DNA from: Plasmodium malariae
Taxonomy: Eukaryota > Apicomplexa > Aconoidasida > Haemosporida > Plasmodiidae
Reading direction: 5' to 3'
Assembly (NCBI RefSeq): GCF_900090045.1
Contig: NW_021638315.1
Span: 31,718 to 95,717, forward strand
DNA length: 64,000 nt
The notes under the pieces were generated by a model. The model was not told where the DNA came from. It did no database searches and was given only the letters and a program-made list of their open reading frames with translations. Within the stretch, counting starts at the first letter, position 1, and the number at the start of each line of letters is the position of its first letter. The translations under genes were made by a program, and so were the position numbers. Shown here piece after piece: positions 1 to 14,120 of the stretch.

Positions 1-633
1 AAACAATATAGCAACTCCAAATCCGTAATTTTTAAATTTTATTTTATTTAAAGCTATATTTCCAATTCTTCTTTTTTTTTCAAAAAAATGATCATAATCT
101 TTTTTTCTGATCCATTTTTTTTGAAAATGAAAATGCTTTCCATCAAACATTCCATTATCATAATCGATAATTTCTGTATAGTATTGGGACTTATTTAATA
201 AACTTCTATTAAATTGTTCTTTTTTTCTTTTATCCCATTTTCTATTATTAGATAGATTTATACTTTTGCATTCTCCATTATTAGTTGTATTATCTTTTAA
301 CACTAAATTACTTGAATTCCTATCTTGCTTATATTTTGCTAGTAATCGATAATTTCTTGTATCTGATTTTCTATCAAATCCACAGTTCTCATTCAAGAAT
401 TTGTTAGACATTTTCTAAAATAAAAGAAAAATGTAAATATGTACTATTTATTAGAATGCAAAAATTAAAGAATAAAAAAAATCATTAATAAATATAATAT
501 ACAAAGAATAAAAACAATACAAATTACTTAAATAATATTATCGTACTATATCAATGTTAAAGTAACATATCCAAGTTAAAAGGATAAACGCAACAATTTT
601 AATGAATAATATTAACATAATTTTTTCTTCCAT
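1..633 (-). CDS. fam-l: fam-l exported protein, 3' end beyond window
   Basis: Two-exon gene on the minus strand: exon 1 is 633-547 and exon 2 runs from 414 off the left edge at base 1. The intron (415-546) has GT and AG ends in phase 0. Exon 1 encodes 29 residues starting MEEKIMLILF with a hydrophobic signal-peptide core. Exon 2 gives 138 codons with no stop: an RNYRLLAKY site (RLLAK at about residues 52-56), a polar Asn/Lys-rich middle, then the family block DGKHFHF, KKWI and KKDYDHF. It ends just as the first membrane segment begins (YGFGVAILF). The family is P. malariae fam-l, predicted to be exported to the infected red cell; the molecular role is unknown. The fifth PEXEL position is Lys rather than the usual Glu, Gln or Asp. 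The C-terminal half and stop cannot be judged. Confidence 0.85.
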
Positions 634-3600
634 GATACGTATCATTAATATTCTGATTTATATATTAAAAAAAAATAATAATTTTATAATATAGTTGCAA
701 ATATAAAGTTTGCTATTTTTTTTTTAAAGCTTTTTTCTAATTGCTACGTTTATACTTTATAAAAAATATATAAAAATAATGAATATTATATTTACAAAAA
801 GAAATAATCGAAAAATTATAGTACAAATATTTTATGTTAAAGTTGTTAAAAAAAAATAAACGTTTATTTAAATAAAATAACTTCAATACATTCATAAATA
901 TTCAAAATATATTATTTCTTTACTTAACATAATGCATCGATTAAATAATTTTTTTTTTAATCCTTTTTCAAAATAAAATAAAAAGAAAATTATATGTTCC
1001 TTTTAAATTTAGTAATATTGAGTTTATATAGAATATATAGGAGGTACATAATGTATGTATTATACATTTCTCAAGATATTAAAACATTAAATACTAATTT
1101 AAAGGATGTTATCCCATTAATAAAGCTAATATTATAAACATTATATTTTAGAAGAACATGCTAATATTCTTAATAATATTAATAATACAATTAACGTAAT
1201 TGTTATAATAATTGATAAAAAAATAACATTATATATTACGTTATTTATAACAGATAATTTAGTTACTTCTTAAGAACGTACATTACTTTATAGAGTATAA
1301 TGTTATTAAAAAAATATAATGAATTTTGTACTATATAATTGATGAGAAAATATGTATTTTAATGGAAAACAATGACTAATTTTTTATTATTGTAAAATAA
1401 TTTTTAATAATTATTATTCTTAATTAAGTTTAATTTATATCATTATTTCTAAATGAAATGATTCCAAATACTCAACTCAATTTTTTTTTAATTAAATATA
1501 TATATTTACAAGAAATATATTTGAAAAAAAAAGAAGTGATTTTAGTATAAAATGTTTAAATGCAGAATAATCATGGATTAGTAATGCATTTTTTTAACAC
1601 TATCTTGAATAAAAATAAAAATCATTTTGGTTTTCAATTTAATTTTTCATAGAAATACTAATAATTTTTGTAAAACTAAACTAAATCAACAATTTATTAA
1701 CTTCACTAATATTATCCTTAATGTATGAATCATTTAATTTATTTGTGATATACTTTATTAGTCAAAATTAATGATCTCTTATATATATTATAGCTAAATA
1801 TTATGTTTATACTAATTTATTCGAAATTTCCTACAAGTATTTTGAAACATAAACTAAAATTATTTTATACACACAAGTATGGATTTTGCGAAAAAGAATA
1901 TAATTACTTAAAACATTGTAACATTTAATAGTAACACAAAAATGAAAAAGTACTAAGATATATATTAAAATGTTTTTTTGTAATGTAGTGAACCTTTTTA
2001 CTTTCATTTATCTATATATATACCTTAATTATTCTAGCTCGAACTATAATTTTTCAAAAACAAATTAAATATTTAAGCTGTTTTATATTCTAAGGTATGC
2101 ATTTTTATATATGCAAATCGCACAATTACCAAAAAAAATATTGGCCTTAATCCTTTATGTTAATTTGAGTTTAAGAATACCAATTTTAAGAAAAATAAAT
2201 ATCACGTAAAAAGATCGTATATAAATTTAAAGTCATTTATTATTTTTATATAATTAAGTCATTTACTCCAAATAAAACTTAAGATTATAATGAAGATATA
2301 CTGAAGTTTATAGCATTAATAAATGCGTAATTTTATATGGAAGAATTTACAATATAAAATAATACAGTTTAAAAATACAAAATTTTATATACAAAAATTT
2401 ACTAAAACTCAGGAAATTTTTTTATGTATGAATATTTTTCTTTTAAATATTAACGACATTGAAATAAGGCATTTATGATTTATACATAAATACTCCCTAA
2501 ATAATATATTAAATAGTAATTCTTGTTCAACTAATATAAATGAAATGAATTTGATGTTTTATGGAATATAACTTTGAGAACAAAAATATTTATATTTGTA
2601 TGTTTTTATTCCTTATACTTTGATTCATTTAGCGTTGTAGATAGATATAAAAATATTATATATTAAATGTATTATTTTAATAATATAATGATAATGTATA
2701 GCAGTTTTCCTAGGAAAATTACTTTTGTAAAAACTAAATTATAAAAGAAAAAAAGAAATTGTAGATCTAAGGTGTATATATAATGAATATTTTTTAGTTA
2801 TTTTTCTATTTTTATTTCTTTTGTTACCTTTTCTTACTATTTTTATTACATAATTTATATAAAGCTTAATTTATTTTATTTATATATATAATTCAATTTT
2901 TGTATAATATGCTTTTTTCATTTTTTAACCCTTACACATTACTAATATCCTAATTTTACATTATATATTTCCTATGATAATATATATTTCAAAGTTCAAC
3001 AATTTTGTATTTTATTGTAAAATAATTGTAATACTTTTTTTTTTCTCTCATCCATAGATAGTTTAATGGGATCATTGCTTTGATTAAATTATTCTATTCT
3101 TTTATAATAGCGCTGACATATATTATTCTATATAATATTATGCTTTTTCTTTTAATTTTTTTTCAATAAATTTAATAATACATTATATATATATTGACCA
3201 AATATGTTTCCTTATATTCATATTTTGACTATATATAATATATTTTTAAGAAACAATAAATATATAATATAAAATTACAAAAATGAAAGAATATTTTTAA
3301 TCATTTTTATTTAATATAACTTTTTGTTTATCATCATTTTATATATAATAAAAAAAAAAAAACTTCATTAATTACGGATAATTGCATTCAGTAGATATTT
3401 CTATAATGTTATGCTTAGGAATATCATTTTTATCAATGAAAATGCTGAAATCTCTTATTTCTGTGATGTCTTATAAAATTGTTATTATTATTATGAATTT
3501 TTTTATATTAGTATAACATTTTTCTTTAATGTAAAAATATAAAGAATATTATGTGAATGTAGCTTTTATTTATAGATTTATTAATAATAAAAATTGCACA

Positions 3601-4344
3601 AATTATATTTATTATTTTTACTATGTAAATTTATTTTATGTATATTAAGAGCTAATGAAAAACTTATATTTGCATATTCATATAAAAAGTTATTTCATTT
3701 AATTTAACAGAATATGCTATTTCTAAAATTAGCTTATATATTTCAGAATTTATAATATATATAATCATTTTTTTTATTGTATATTATTTATTGTACTACT
3801 GGTATATTATATATGACCTGTATTATACGGTGCACATTTTACTTATCATAATAACAATTATTTACAATGTAGTGTTACAACGAATTAACTATTCCTTCTA
3901 TGGCTTTTTCTACTTTAAATTATGAATTTCAACTATACTACTATATATAAAAAATATTTAATTTTAATAAACTCCAAAAATCCAAATATTTTAATTCATT
4001 TTTAATTGCATTTTGACTAATGATACATAAATTAAAAGAACGAAAAACATGGAAATTTCGAATTTAACACTCCTTTTTTTTTATTAATTTTAATTCTCTA
4101 TATATTTTATTTAATAACTTTTTTTACAATGATAATATATCAATAATGTACTCGTAATTACAGTAAATTATAATATCACTTGCCATATCATAATTTTCTG
4201 TCTACTGATATAGACGTTCTAATTTATGTATTTTTTTTCTTTTTTTTTTCTTTCTTTTCTAATAGAAGAATATATGGACAAATATTCTTGTTAAAATTAT
4301 TATTCTTAATATAAACTTAATATATGCTTTTCGTAAAAGATTAC
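634..4344. other. intergenic, no gene seen
   Basis: Extremely A+T-rich sequence with poly-A, poly-T and TA runs and no open frame that looks coding on either strand. At about 1031-1050 there is a GAATATATAGGAGG stretch about 400 bases upstream of the fam-l start, in the place where other fam genes here carry GAATGTAGAGAAT. It is only a weak match. Nothing else could be supported. Confidence 0.6.
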
Positions 4345-5581
4345 TCATGCGGCATGATATGCTACATTTAGTTGTATTCTACCTAAATTTGATCTTCTTC
4401 GTTCGTTCGTGTATTCTGTTAATTCTAGTATATCCATTTCATCCAAATTACGTCTAATTGATTTTTTCTTTAATACTTTAGTATGTATCCATGGTACAAT
4501 TGGAGTGAACTATTATTTAAAAGATATATATAAGATGATTATATAATAATTATTTTATGTTTACTTTTTATTTTTTTATCTATTAGACAAATATAAATGG
4601 AAGTAAATTAGAATATTTGAATTTATAAAAGATTTTAATAATTACTTTATATAAAAGAAAGCCAATGAAAAAAATGCCAATTAAGGGTAAAACAAAGAAC
4701 AGGAAAATTTGAGATGAACTAAAGTTAGATGCATTAATTACATATGTTAGGTCAAAATAATTGGTACCAAAATGGTTTGAACCTTGCTCTTCTTTGGAAT
4801 CTCTATTTATTTTACATGTCAAATGAGATAACTTTTCGTTAAAGCAACTAGGAGCATGATTTTTAAGTTGCGTACAATATGATTCAGTATTATTTTGGGC
4901 ACATACATACACATCTTTATATGTACTATCAGCTTTAACAAGATAAGCATTAAATTTGCTGTCACACATATTACTATGAACTTTCAGAGATTGTTCAATC
5001 TTCTCGTGATCTACACAATAATCATACACAATCTTCATTTTTGCAAAATTCTCCTTAGTAACATTTTTGAAAAAGGTACACTTGCATTTACCACTCTTAT
5101 AGAGAACATTTGAAACATCCTCAAGTATTCCAATAACATCTGAAAATAAATTTTCCTCTATATCACTTAATAATAATTCATTGCCTAACCAATAGTACAA
5201 ATTACGACATTTTTCTTTACATTCAACTCCTTCATTAGTAAAAGCTACACTACATAAAGCACTCGTAAGCTTATCTGTAACATTTTTAATTTTCCCATAA
5301 TGATTTAATTTAGATCTTTTTTCTGAAAATTCCCCTTCCTCATCAAACCATAAGCAGTATTTGTTATTTGACTCAAATTTTGTTCTATAATAAATTTTGG
5401 ATGGTAGTGATTCTATAAAACTTTCCTTAGAGTTAATTAAAAAAGAAATATTTGTATGCAATTAAAAAAGCTTTATTTCTGAGAATTATTTTATTAATGT
5501 AGACCATAAGAAAAAGGTTATTCCATTAAATATATATAAATCACAATTTAAGAAGTTATTAACCGGCAGTACAGTGGACAT
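4345..5581 (-). CDS. PIR: PIR (Plasmodium interspersed repeat) protein, intact
   Basis: Three-exon gene on the minus strand: exon 1 5581-5564, exon 2 5425-4646, exon 3 4509-4345, with stop TGA at 4347-4345. Both introns (5426-5563 and 4510-4645) have GT and AG ends and keep phase 0, giving a 320-residue protein. Exon 1 encodes MSTVLP, matching the tiny first exon usual for PIR. Exon 2 has the LPSKIYY start motif, a Cys-rich ectodomain including CKEKCRNLYYWLG, and a membrane segment at about residues 245-264. Exon 3 begins FTPIVPWI, the usual junction after the transmembrane Lys, and is a basic cytoplasmic tail with RRNLDEMD and NERRRSNLG. PIR is the large variant family shared by Plasmodium species (vir, kir, yir, rif-like); it is thought to act at the infected red-cell surface or in export compartments. 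The exon 1 choice is the least certain part. Confidence 0.87.
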
Positions 5582-8500
5582 TTTAAATTCCCCTTCAACC
5601 TAGGAATACTCAAAATAGGAGGAAATAATATTTTTTAAAAGAATATTTACTTATATATTCTATATAAAAACAAATAATATACTTATAATTTTTATTAATA
5701 ATTTTAAAATGTGAAAATCTATTATTTACTAGGAATTTATTATAAATTTTTGTAAAGTATAAATTATAATGATATAATTATTCTTATATAAATGTAACAT
5801 TTAAATGTGTGATATAACCAGAAAAACCAATAATATTACAGAGCGATAAAAAAAGAATAATAGTATTTTTAAATTTTCTCACATATTCAAATGATACAAA
5901 TTATAATTACAAATCATAAATTTAATGTTTTGTCTAATATAAATATACATAATATATTTCATGTGAAATGAATACAATTTTATCATTTAACATATTTGTA
6001 AATATATTATTGATTAAATTGTTTTTTCATTATTAATGTACAAAATTTTTACCTAACATAAGCAACTACTATGTACACATATATACAATTGCATTTTCAT
6101 AATATATCTCTTATATAGTTTCATTACATATAATATTAATGTAAATTTTTAAATTATGAAAATATAAATTAAATGCAAATTCATGTTATATTATTCAAAA
6201 AATTTTAAATATTTAAATATTAATAGAATATTAATAGAAAAAATTGCAATGTAATAGTATTAAAAATTAATATAAATATATCTAATATGCATTTAACTCA
6301 ATGTATAAAGACTTATTTCTCTGATCTATACTATTTACCTTGAATACTTCTCTATATTACGTGATCGGATTATTATGTTTTTTTAATTTTGTAAAGCTTA
6401 ATTGTTAAATTTTTTTTCACAAATTTTTAAATAAAAATATTAATATATGTAAGATCATATTATTACATATATTAGAGGTTATTCATTGATATTTTTATTA
6501 AGGTAAAATAAATAATAGTTATTATACTATTATAATTATATTTATCAGTTTTAAGAAAATAATATCCTGTTACATATATTTTATTATTTAAAGATGCATT
6601 TACTTGGATTACCACTAACTTTTCATTATTCCATGATATTTTAAAATATTGATATAAATGTATTTAACATAAAATGAGAATAAAATCATTTTTGTATAAT
6701 TCGTAGTTCTCAAAAGAAATCATATAATGCAGAAAATTCCTTAAATATGTTAGTAATAAAAAAATATATTACATTTATTACTTTCATTATAAAAAGTTTA
6801 TTACAATTTTTCGGCATTAATAAATTTACGCAATTATAAATATATTTATTAAACTATTCTTTATATTTCGTATCGTACTACTAAAAAAGGAAAACTGCAT
6901 TAACTTTGATTATTACAAGTACTTCATTGAATATATAATTTTTCTAAAACATTAATATATTAATTTTTATTAGTTTTATATTTTGTAATTTTATTTTTTT
7001 ACTTATATAATAGAATAAGTAAACATTTTTATATATAATCACTAAAATTATTAGTTATCCCCAATAGTAATATTTTTAAATGAATCATTAGAGTTCCATT
7101 TTATTATGATGTATCTCTATGATACTTTTCATAACATATCTAATTATATAATATTTATTTATTCAAACAGTTATATATGTATACCGATTACTCTTAGCTG
7201 TTATAATTTTAATTATGATATTTATTATTATTAATCTATATAAAAAGGACTAAATTACTCTTACATAAATATTTGCATTCTTAAGATTTCTCACATTGTA
7301 AAAAATTTATTTTCTTTTATAAAATTAATGATTATCAGCTAACCATATTTTGGGCATAATTACAATAATAGGAATAAAAAAATTTTAAACTTAATATAAT
7401 GTCTGTAAAATATTTCATTCATAAATCTTTTATTTAGTAGGAGCTTTATTTTATTAAATGCTCCTTTTTTTTATTTTTTTCATTTTGCTTATCTTAAATG
7501 TTTCATACTCTCTGATTCGTTCATTAGTAAATTTAAGCTTATGCTTATATATAAATTTTTCCTTATTATTTAAATTTTTGAATTATACATGATATAATTT
7601 CTGAATTTACTGAAAAAATATTCAAATTATTTTATTTACAATAAAAATATGATTAAAACGTTGTTACATTTATTATCTATAAAATATGTGTAGTTCATAT
7701 AATAAAATATGTAATAAAATGTATAGAAAATGAGTTTGCAATATTTTAATTATACATAATATTTTGTTATAATATGTAAAAAAAAAAAAAATAAAATAAT
7801 AAAATAATTTAAATAAAGCCAAAATATGTACTATTAAAATATTTATTTAATATTAAAAGTATATAAATTCTTTTTATTAATCTTTTTTCAAAAAAAAAAA
7901 AAAAAACCTATTAAGTGGATTATATAATTTATGACAAAATTAAAAATTATTTAATCAGCTATAAATACTTTTAATTTAAGCAAATAAAAGTATAACATGA
8001 AAAAAATATATACTAATAAATAATCAGAAACTAACTAGTAATTTTTACAATGTTGAAAAATAATAACTTCAATTTTATACATATTTTTAGAGAAGTTTCC
8101 TTTCATAGAGATATTAAATTAATTATGATATTAAACATTACACAAAAGGAATATGAAGAATGCGATGATTTGTTTATTTTATAAAATGTATATTGCTATA
8201 CATTTATAAAAAAATACTTATTATTTTACTATTATTAACTATTATATATTAATAAAATGAAATTTATAGTTATAAAAAATTTTATTAATTTATATATATT
8301 TTTAAAAGTACTATACAAGTGAGCTACACATTTTTGTATAATGATTTTACAATATTATAACTTGTATCTACATCCGATTAAAAAATATAGTTATTTAATG
8401 AAAAGTTTAAAAATTTATAAATACCATAATTTTTTTCTTTAAAAAGATAAATATACATATATTTAGATAAATAATAATATATCGTAAAATAGTAGTAATA

Positions 8501-9975
8501 TTAATAAAAACAAAGGTAAAAATAAAGTTAGAATAAAACTATTTTAGATAATTCTATAATTTCACAAATATTAATAGGATTAATGTTTTACAAAAGTAAT
8601 AGAACGTCCAAATATAAAATATAAATAAGGAGGATAAAAAAACCTTTTTGAGTATAAAAGATTTGTTAATTTTTCAATAGAAAAACTTAGAAAAAAGGCA
8701 TATATTATTTTATATTAATACATAATATAATAAACATTCTTAAGAAAAAATATGAAAAAATAGTACCTTTATATAATATAAAAATTTCCTTTTACAAAAA
8801 AATTATTTTATATTATATTGTATTAACACTTCTTAGATAATTATAGAGCGCTTAATAATTAAAAATTAATTTAAGCAAATATATATTACTAGTAGTAAAA
8901 AAAAAAAATATGTTGCTATAAAATTCTCTAGATATATATAGTATTTTCCTAGGGTAATATATTTTAATAATATATAATAATACTTTAAATTATTAAAAAA
9001 TTAAATATGTACTATTTATAAGATTACTAATTAAATATTTTGTCATTATCCCCATATACTTTTATATATGTATACTTTTCTTATTTCCCCTAGGACCTAA
9101 GTATTCTTTTACAAGGAAAAATATACACTTGTGTTTTTTCATTTACACCACATTAACTTTTAAATTGTTTGTATGATAGCTAAAACATATATTAATTTTA
9201 TATTATCATTTCCCTTTAAATTTAAAAGAATGACATTTCGTAATTGGTATTTAATCATAATATATATTACCAAAGCAGTTACTTGCAAAATAATATACAT
9301 TACGCTTATTTAATTGAAGCTTACAAACAAAAATAGAATAATTTTTTAAATATATCTAGTAAAAAATAAATTAACCAAAAAAAACGTTTTGTATTTATGA
9401 ATTATATATATATAAATAATAGCTTTTCTTTTCATTTTATTTTATTATAAAATTAAGCGTTACAAATATAAACCAATTAGTAATTATCCATAAAAACTAC
9501 GTATATTTTCACACATTTTTAAAACGATATAAGTCTTTAATAATTATAATTATATATATATGTATAATAAGTATATATAAAAATATATTCACATATTTAT
9601 ATGATTTTAGAAAATTTATATTTAATTCCATTAATTCCAATAATTACATAGCTTTTTACAGATATATTTACATATATAAAATATTACTATTATAGGAAAA
9701 ACATAATTATATATATTAATATTTTATTATATTACCATATTTAATTCACCAAATTAATATTCTAATTATGTAAAATTAAAATAAATATATAGTTTAATCA
9801 TACATAAAAATACAATATAACATATATTTTAATCATTTTTGTAAAAATGTATTAATACCACAATTAAGCAATATAATAAAATAATAAATGTGTTTTTTTA
9901 TCATTCATTTAATGGTAAAGAAATAAAATACATAATTAGGATACAACTGTAAATTATCAATGTTCAACAAGAGTG

Positions 9976-10014
<39 letters not shown>

Positions 10015-10693
10015 TCTCTTTTATACTATAGAAAATAAACTAAAGGATTCTTAAAATGGTTTTTACAATACACAAAAATTATATGATATATTCATTTAAA
10101 ACTTATTTGGTATTATAAATATTAATATTTATTTTACGTAAAAAAATAAAGTATTTATATATTAATTAATGAAAATACTTTAATTTCGTTTGATTAATTA
10201 CAAAACAGAGCACATTTACTTTTAATTTCTAATTAATAATGGTCTTATTTAAATTAACTCAATGAATAAACATTTTAGAATAGAATTACTTCAAAATAGA
10301 GAAACATTTATTTTTTATTCCAAATATAATTTATAAGTCCTTAATAAAATTATATGAACTATTCTATTACTTTTCAATTTTAAAACTTAAAAATATATTT
10401 TTAATAAAAATCTAATTAAACACTATATTATATATATATAAAGACATATTTAAAATGCTAAAAAAATACTTTAAAATACAGATTCATAAATATTATACCA
10501 TACAAAATCAGACAAAAATTAAGAGCATTTTTCGTATGCAATTGTTGATCAAATATGCCAGATACATGCAGATGTGTCTACGAAATTTTAGGAATTATGC
10601 GTAAATATATTATGTATATCCCTAAATATGTTACATTTATTAGTTCCTTTAAATACTATTTTACAGAAAGGAACATATTTATTATTATTCGTT
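5582..10693. other. intergenic, no gene seen
   Basis: A 5 kb stretch of very A+T-rich sequence with no supportable gene. A small hairpin (AGGAGC 7439-7444 pairing with GCTCCT 7460-7465, then a T run) could be chance in this composition. A TA microsatellite lies at 9981-10011. Confidence 0.55.
9981..10011. repeat. TA dinucleotide microsatellite
   Basis: About fifteen uninterrupted TA units. Confidence 0.9.
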
Positions 10694-11514
10694 TTAGAAT
10701 TTCGTATTCTTAATTCTTTTATGTTTTATAATTTTTATAAATGTATAAATATATCCTGACATGAATACCGCAAATAATGCACAGAATGCTGAGAAAAATA
10801 CTAATGATTCAGCACAACTATCTTAAAAATACGTATTAATATCGCACAATTTTGTTAAAAGTAATCCGCAAGATAGTAATATAAAAGGTATATATATTAG
10901 TAACCCGTACTTTTTAAATAACATCCGCCTATAAGTTTTATCACTAATCGACGGATTTTTTCTAATAAAACCTATATAATCAAGATTTATGAATAGCGTC
11001 CTTTCAAAATGGGATATTTTTTTTCCTTCAAATACTAAATATTTATATCTGTTATGTGATTGATCGAATTCTTTCTTGTATAATGGACTTTTATTTTAAT
11101 CATTTGTTTCTTCTATTGTCTGACTTTCCACAGTTAGTTCTAACTTTGTGTTTTTTCTTTTTATTATTATGTTTCATATTTTTATTCTCTACACTATTTG
11201 AAATATTATCCTTTCCATATTGTGCTAATAATCGATAATTTGTTTTATCTAATTTTCTACAATGTTTGTATCCTCCAAGAGACCTATAAAGTATACTCTG
11301 AAAAAAAAAAAAATATATATATATTATTCAAATGAATAATTAAACATTTGATATAAAACAAAATAAGAATAAACCAAAAAAAAAAAATTGCGAACAATAT
11401 AAAAATACTTAAGTAATATTTTCATACTATATCATTGTTAAAAGAACAGATCCAACTTATGAGGATAAGCACAAAAATTTTAATAAAAAATAATGATCTA
11501 ATTTTTTATTCCAC
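10694..11514 (-). pseudogene. fam-m: fam-m-like exported protein pseudogene
   Basis: Two-exon layout on the minus strand: exon 1 11514-11428 (29 codons), GT donor at 11427-11426, exon 2 from 11297 after a CAG acceptor. The start codon is GTG where every intact relative has ATG, and the third codon is TAA where relatives have CAA or similar; the rest of exon 1 still reads FIKIFVLILISWICSF. Exon 2 opens normally and holds NYRLLAQYG. Its RLLAQ is the only match in this window to the strict RxLxE/Q/D export motif. After about 75 codons it meets TGA. Family blocks continue in a shifted frame: ISHFERTLF, LDYIGFIRKN, SISDKTYRR, KKYGLLIYIPFILL, then a second membrane segment ending near TAA 10696-10694. 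The order matches fam-m but with more divergence than the other copies; it could be a related unnamed exported family. It is not expressible as a full protein. Confidence 0.75.
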
Positions 11515-13840
11515 TATATATATATCTAATATGATAATATATTGTGTCAAAACAAATTTATTAATAATATAAGTTAATTTTAATGGAAAAGAACTATATA
11601 ATAATATTTTTAAATTTCTACTTAGTGTTCATAAAATTTTTAGTTATATATATATATGTTGTATTTTGCAAAATATAAAAAAGAAAAAAACTTTAAAATA
11701 GGTTATTATAGTTTGACGTCAATTTTATATATAAAAACTAAACATTAATAAGACATATATAATTTGAATTAATTCATAAGTATTCAAAATATATATTTTA
11801 ATATATTACACTAATTAAATAATTACTTTTTATACTTTCAATAAAAAAAATAAAATATATAATATCTTAATATTCCAAAATAAGAAATTTACCTAAAAAA
11901 TGTAATGTATAATGTATAGATTATGTATTATGCTATATCTTAAAAAAATAATTTCTATTTTTAAAGATGCTTTCCAATTATTAATCCTAATATTGAGTAT
12001 ATTACATTTTGGAGCATATGGTTATTTTTGTTAAAAAATATTAATTATCGAACAATAAAGTAGTAATAATAATAAAAAAAAAAAAAAATATTTTACAAAA
12101 TTTATGTTATATTAATTATAACCTTTTCATAATATATGATATTTTATATATTTGAAAAATCATATATATATATAACGACATAATAAATGAAAAAATTACA
12201 TATTTAGAGCTAATTAAAAACAGGAAATTTTTTATTTTTGTAGAATTAATTTTTAAAACGATAAATGTTATATAATCTCAATACATATTATCATTTATAA
12301 ACAAAATGCTCTAAATACACGTAATTAAATTATTTTTTGAAGTTTTTTTAATTAACAATATACATTTCAAGAAATATAAATGTAATAAAAAATAAGGAAA
12401 TAAACAAGACAAAAAAAGTAAAATTTCCATTAAAATTTTAAATATATTTACTTCAATTCAACGTTATATGAAATGAAATATATTTTTAAAAAATAAGTAT
12501 AATATGTATATACTAAATAATAATAATAATATATATTAATAAAATTTGCCATTTAGTAATATTTTCTTAATAATTTTTGAACGAGTATATTATTATTTTA
12601 TTTATTCTTTTGCAAAACAATAATAACATAAACAAATATACATAAAGATTAAACAATATACATAAATAAATTATATATTGTTAAAAATAACTCTAGCAAA
12701 TAAATATATTATTCCTTAATATTTTTAATCTATATTTATTGTAATCTAAGTTATGACATTTATGCATATACTATATGCAAAGAAATATATTGTAATTCTC
12801 CGATAAAAATATATATATTTATTTTCACTATAAGAAATATTATTTTTCAAATCATACAATTAAATGTATTAAAAAATATATCTAAATTTAAAATAGTACT
12901 TTTAAATTTCAAAAACAAAAACATCTTTTAAATTAAATCTAAATTATTCTATAGTTTTTATATATATATATATTATCCTGAAAGCATGTACTGATAATCT
13001 TATGTAGTTACTTTTTAGTTTTTTAGGAATACAGTAATATCTGATTTTTAAGTACAGTTCTGTTTTTATATAAAGCATGCTTTAAAGTTTTTAATATATT
13101 TATAATTATATACATATAACCTACAAATACATTACAAAATTGAACTCTTTTTATAATAAAATCCTCCAAAACATTTACATATAAATAAAATCTTTCAATT
13201 TCAACAATATTCATTATTTCTTAATATTTTTTTGAACATTATTTTTAAAAAATGCATCTATAGTCATATAAATTATTTATATCTTTCCCAATATTATAAT
13301 TCATATAAAAATAGTTTAATATCCTTGTAACATATTTCATTTTTTCATTAATACGTATATATAGCATAAATGTATTTTTTCTATATATATATCTCCTTAA
13401 CTTTTACGTTCTTTCACATTATATATTTTTTATATTTAATAAATTATATTATTAATACATAATAATAGAGTTCCTTAATAAAAAAAAATATTAATTTTCC
13501 ATTTTCACAATATAATTTTCATATTTATACTAGCTATATAATACTATAACTACAAAAAATATATTATTCATATACATATTTAATTTTTATAGGAAATAAT
13601 ATATTATTTATATGGATTCATATATTATTTATCAAGAAATCTTATATTTTGCCTTTCTACAAAGAAATAATGCTTGTTTTTTTTATGCTGTTTTATAATT
13701 TATAATATAGATTATATGTCTTACAATATCTGATAAGTTCTCATAATTCATTTAACAACTAATTCCTCCTTATCTATGTAGCAAATGTAAATAATTACAT
13801 AAGAGCAATATAAATATATATGTTATACAAAATTCAATTA
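11515..13840. other. intergenic, no gene seen
   Basis: A+T-rich upstream flank of the fam-m-like pseudogene with no coding signal. An AATGTATAATGTATAG stretch near 11900-11920 sits about 400 bases upstream of the old start, where other fam genes have the conserved 13-base block, but is only a loose match. Confidence 0.5.
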
Positions 13841-14120
13841 TTTATGTACACAATTCGATAACTCCAATGATATATGTCCAACTGGTAAATATCATCTTAT
13901 TAATAGAGGAAGTGCACAATCCTTAAAATATGTTAATGATTTAAATGCATCTAGAGAATATGAACAGTATTCGTCTCCATTTGTATTCTAATTCGTTTGC
14001 TTACTATTACAAAAAGAATCACCTTTTAATACTTCTGTATAAGGATATATCTTTTTATTTTCAGAAAATACACTAACATTTATTGTAGTATTTCTTTTTT
14101 CCTTTTGTCCAGTACTTAAA
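13841..14120 (-). pseudogene. decayed coding relic, family not identified
   Basis: Read on the minus strand from about 14120 down, one frame gives roughly 45 sensible codons (LSTGQKEKRN, VFSENKKIYPYTEVLKGDSF). It then meets TAG (13990-13988), continues with NTNGDEYCSYSLDAFKSL and YFKDCALPLLI, meets TGA (13894-13892) and runs on a little further. Base composition is clearly less A+T-rich than the surroundings, residue use is varied, and Cys is present. That looks like a former exon, not noise. It may be a PIR or other variant-antigen exon fragment, but no diagnostic motif was found, so I leave the family open. The plus strand also has a short open stretch here, so the strand is not fully certain. 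Confidence 0.4.

Noticed and set aside
4895..5113. 72-codon plus-strand open frame
   Set aside because: It is the reverse strand of PIR exon 2, which has strong family motifs.
7439..7472. Hairpin plus T run as a transcription terminator
   Set aside because: Six-base stem with no gene next to it; easily chance in this composition.
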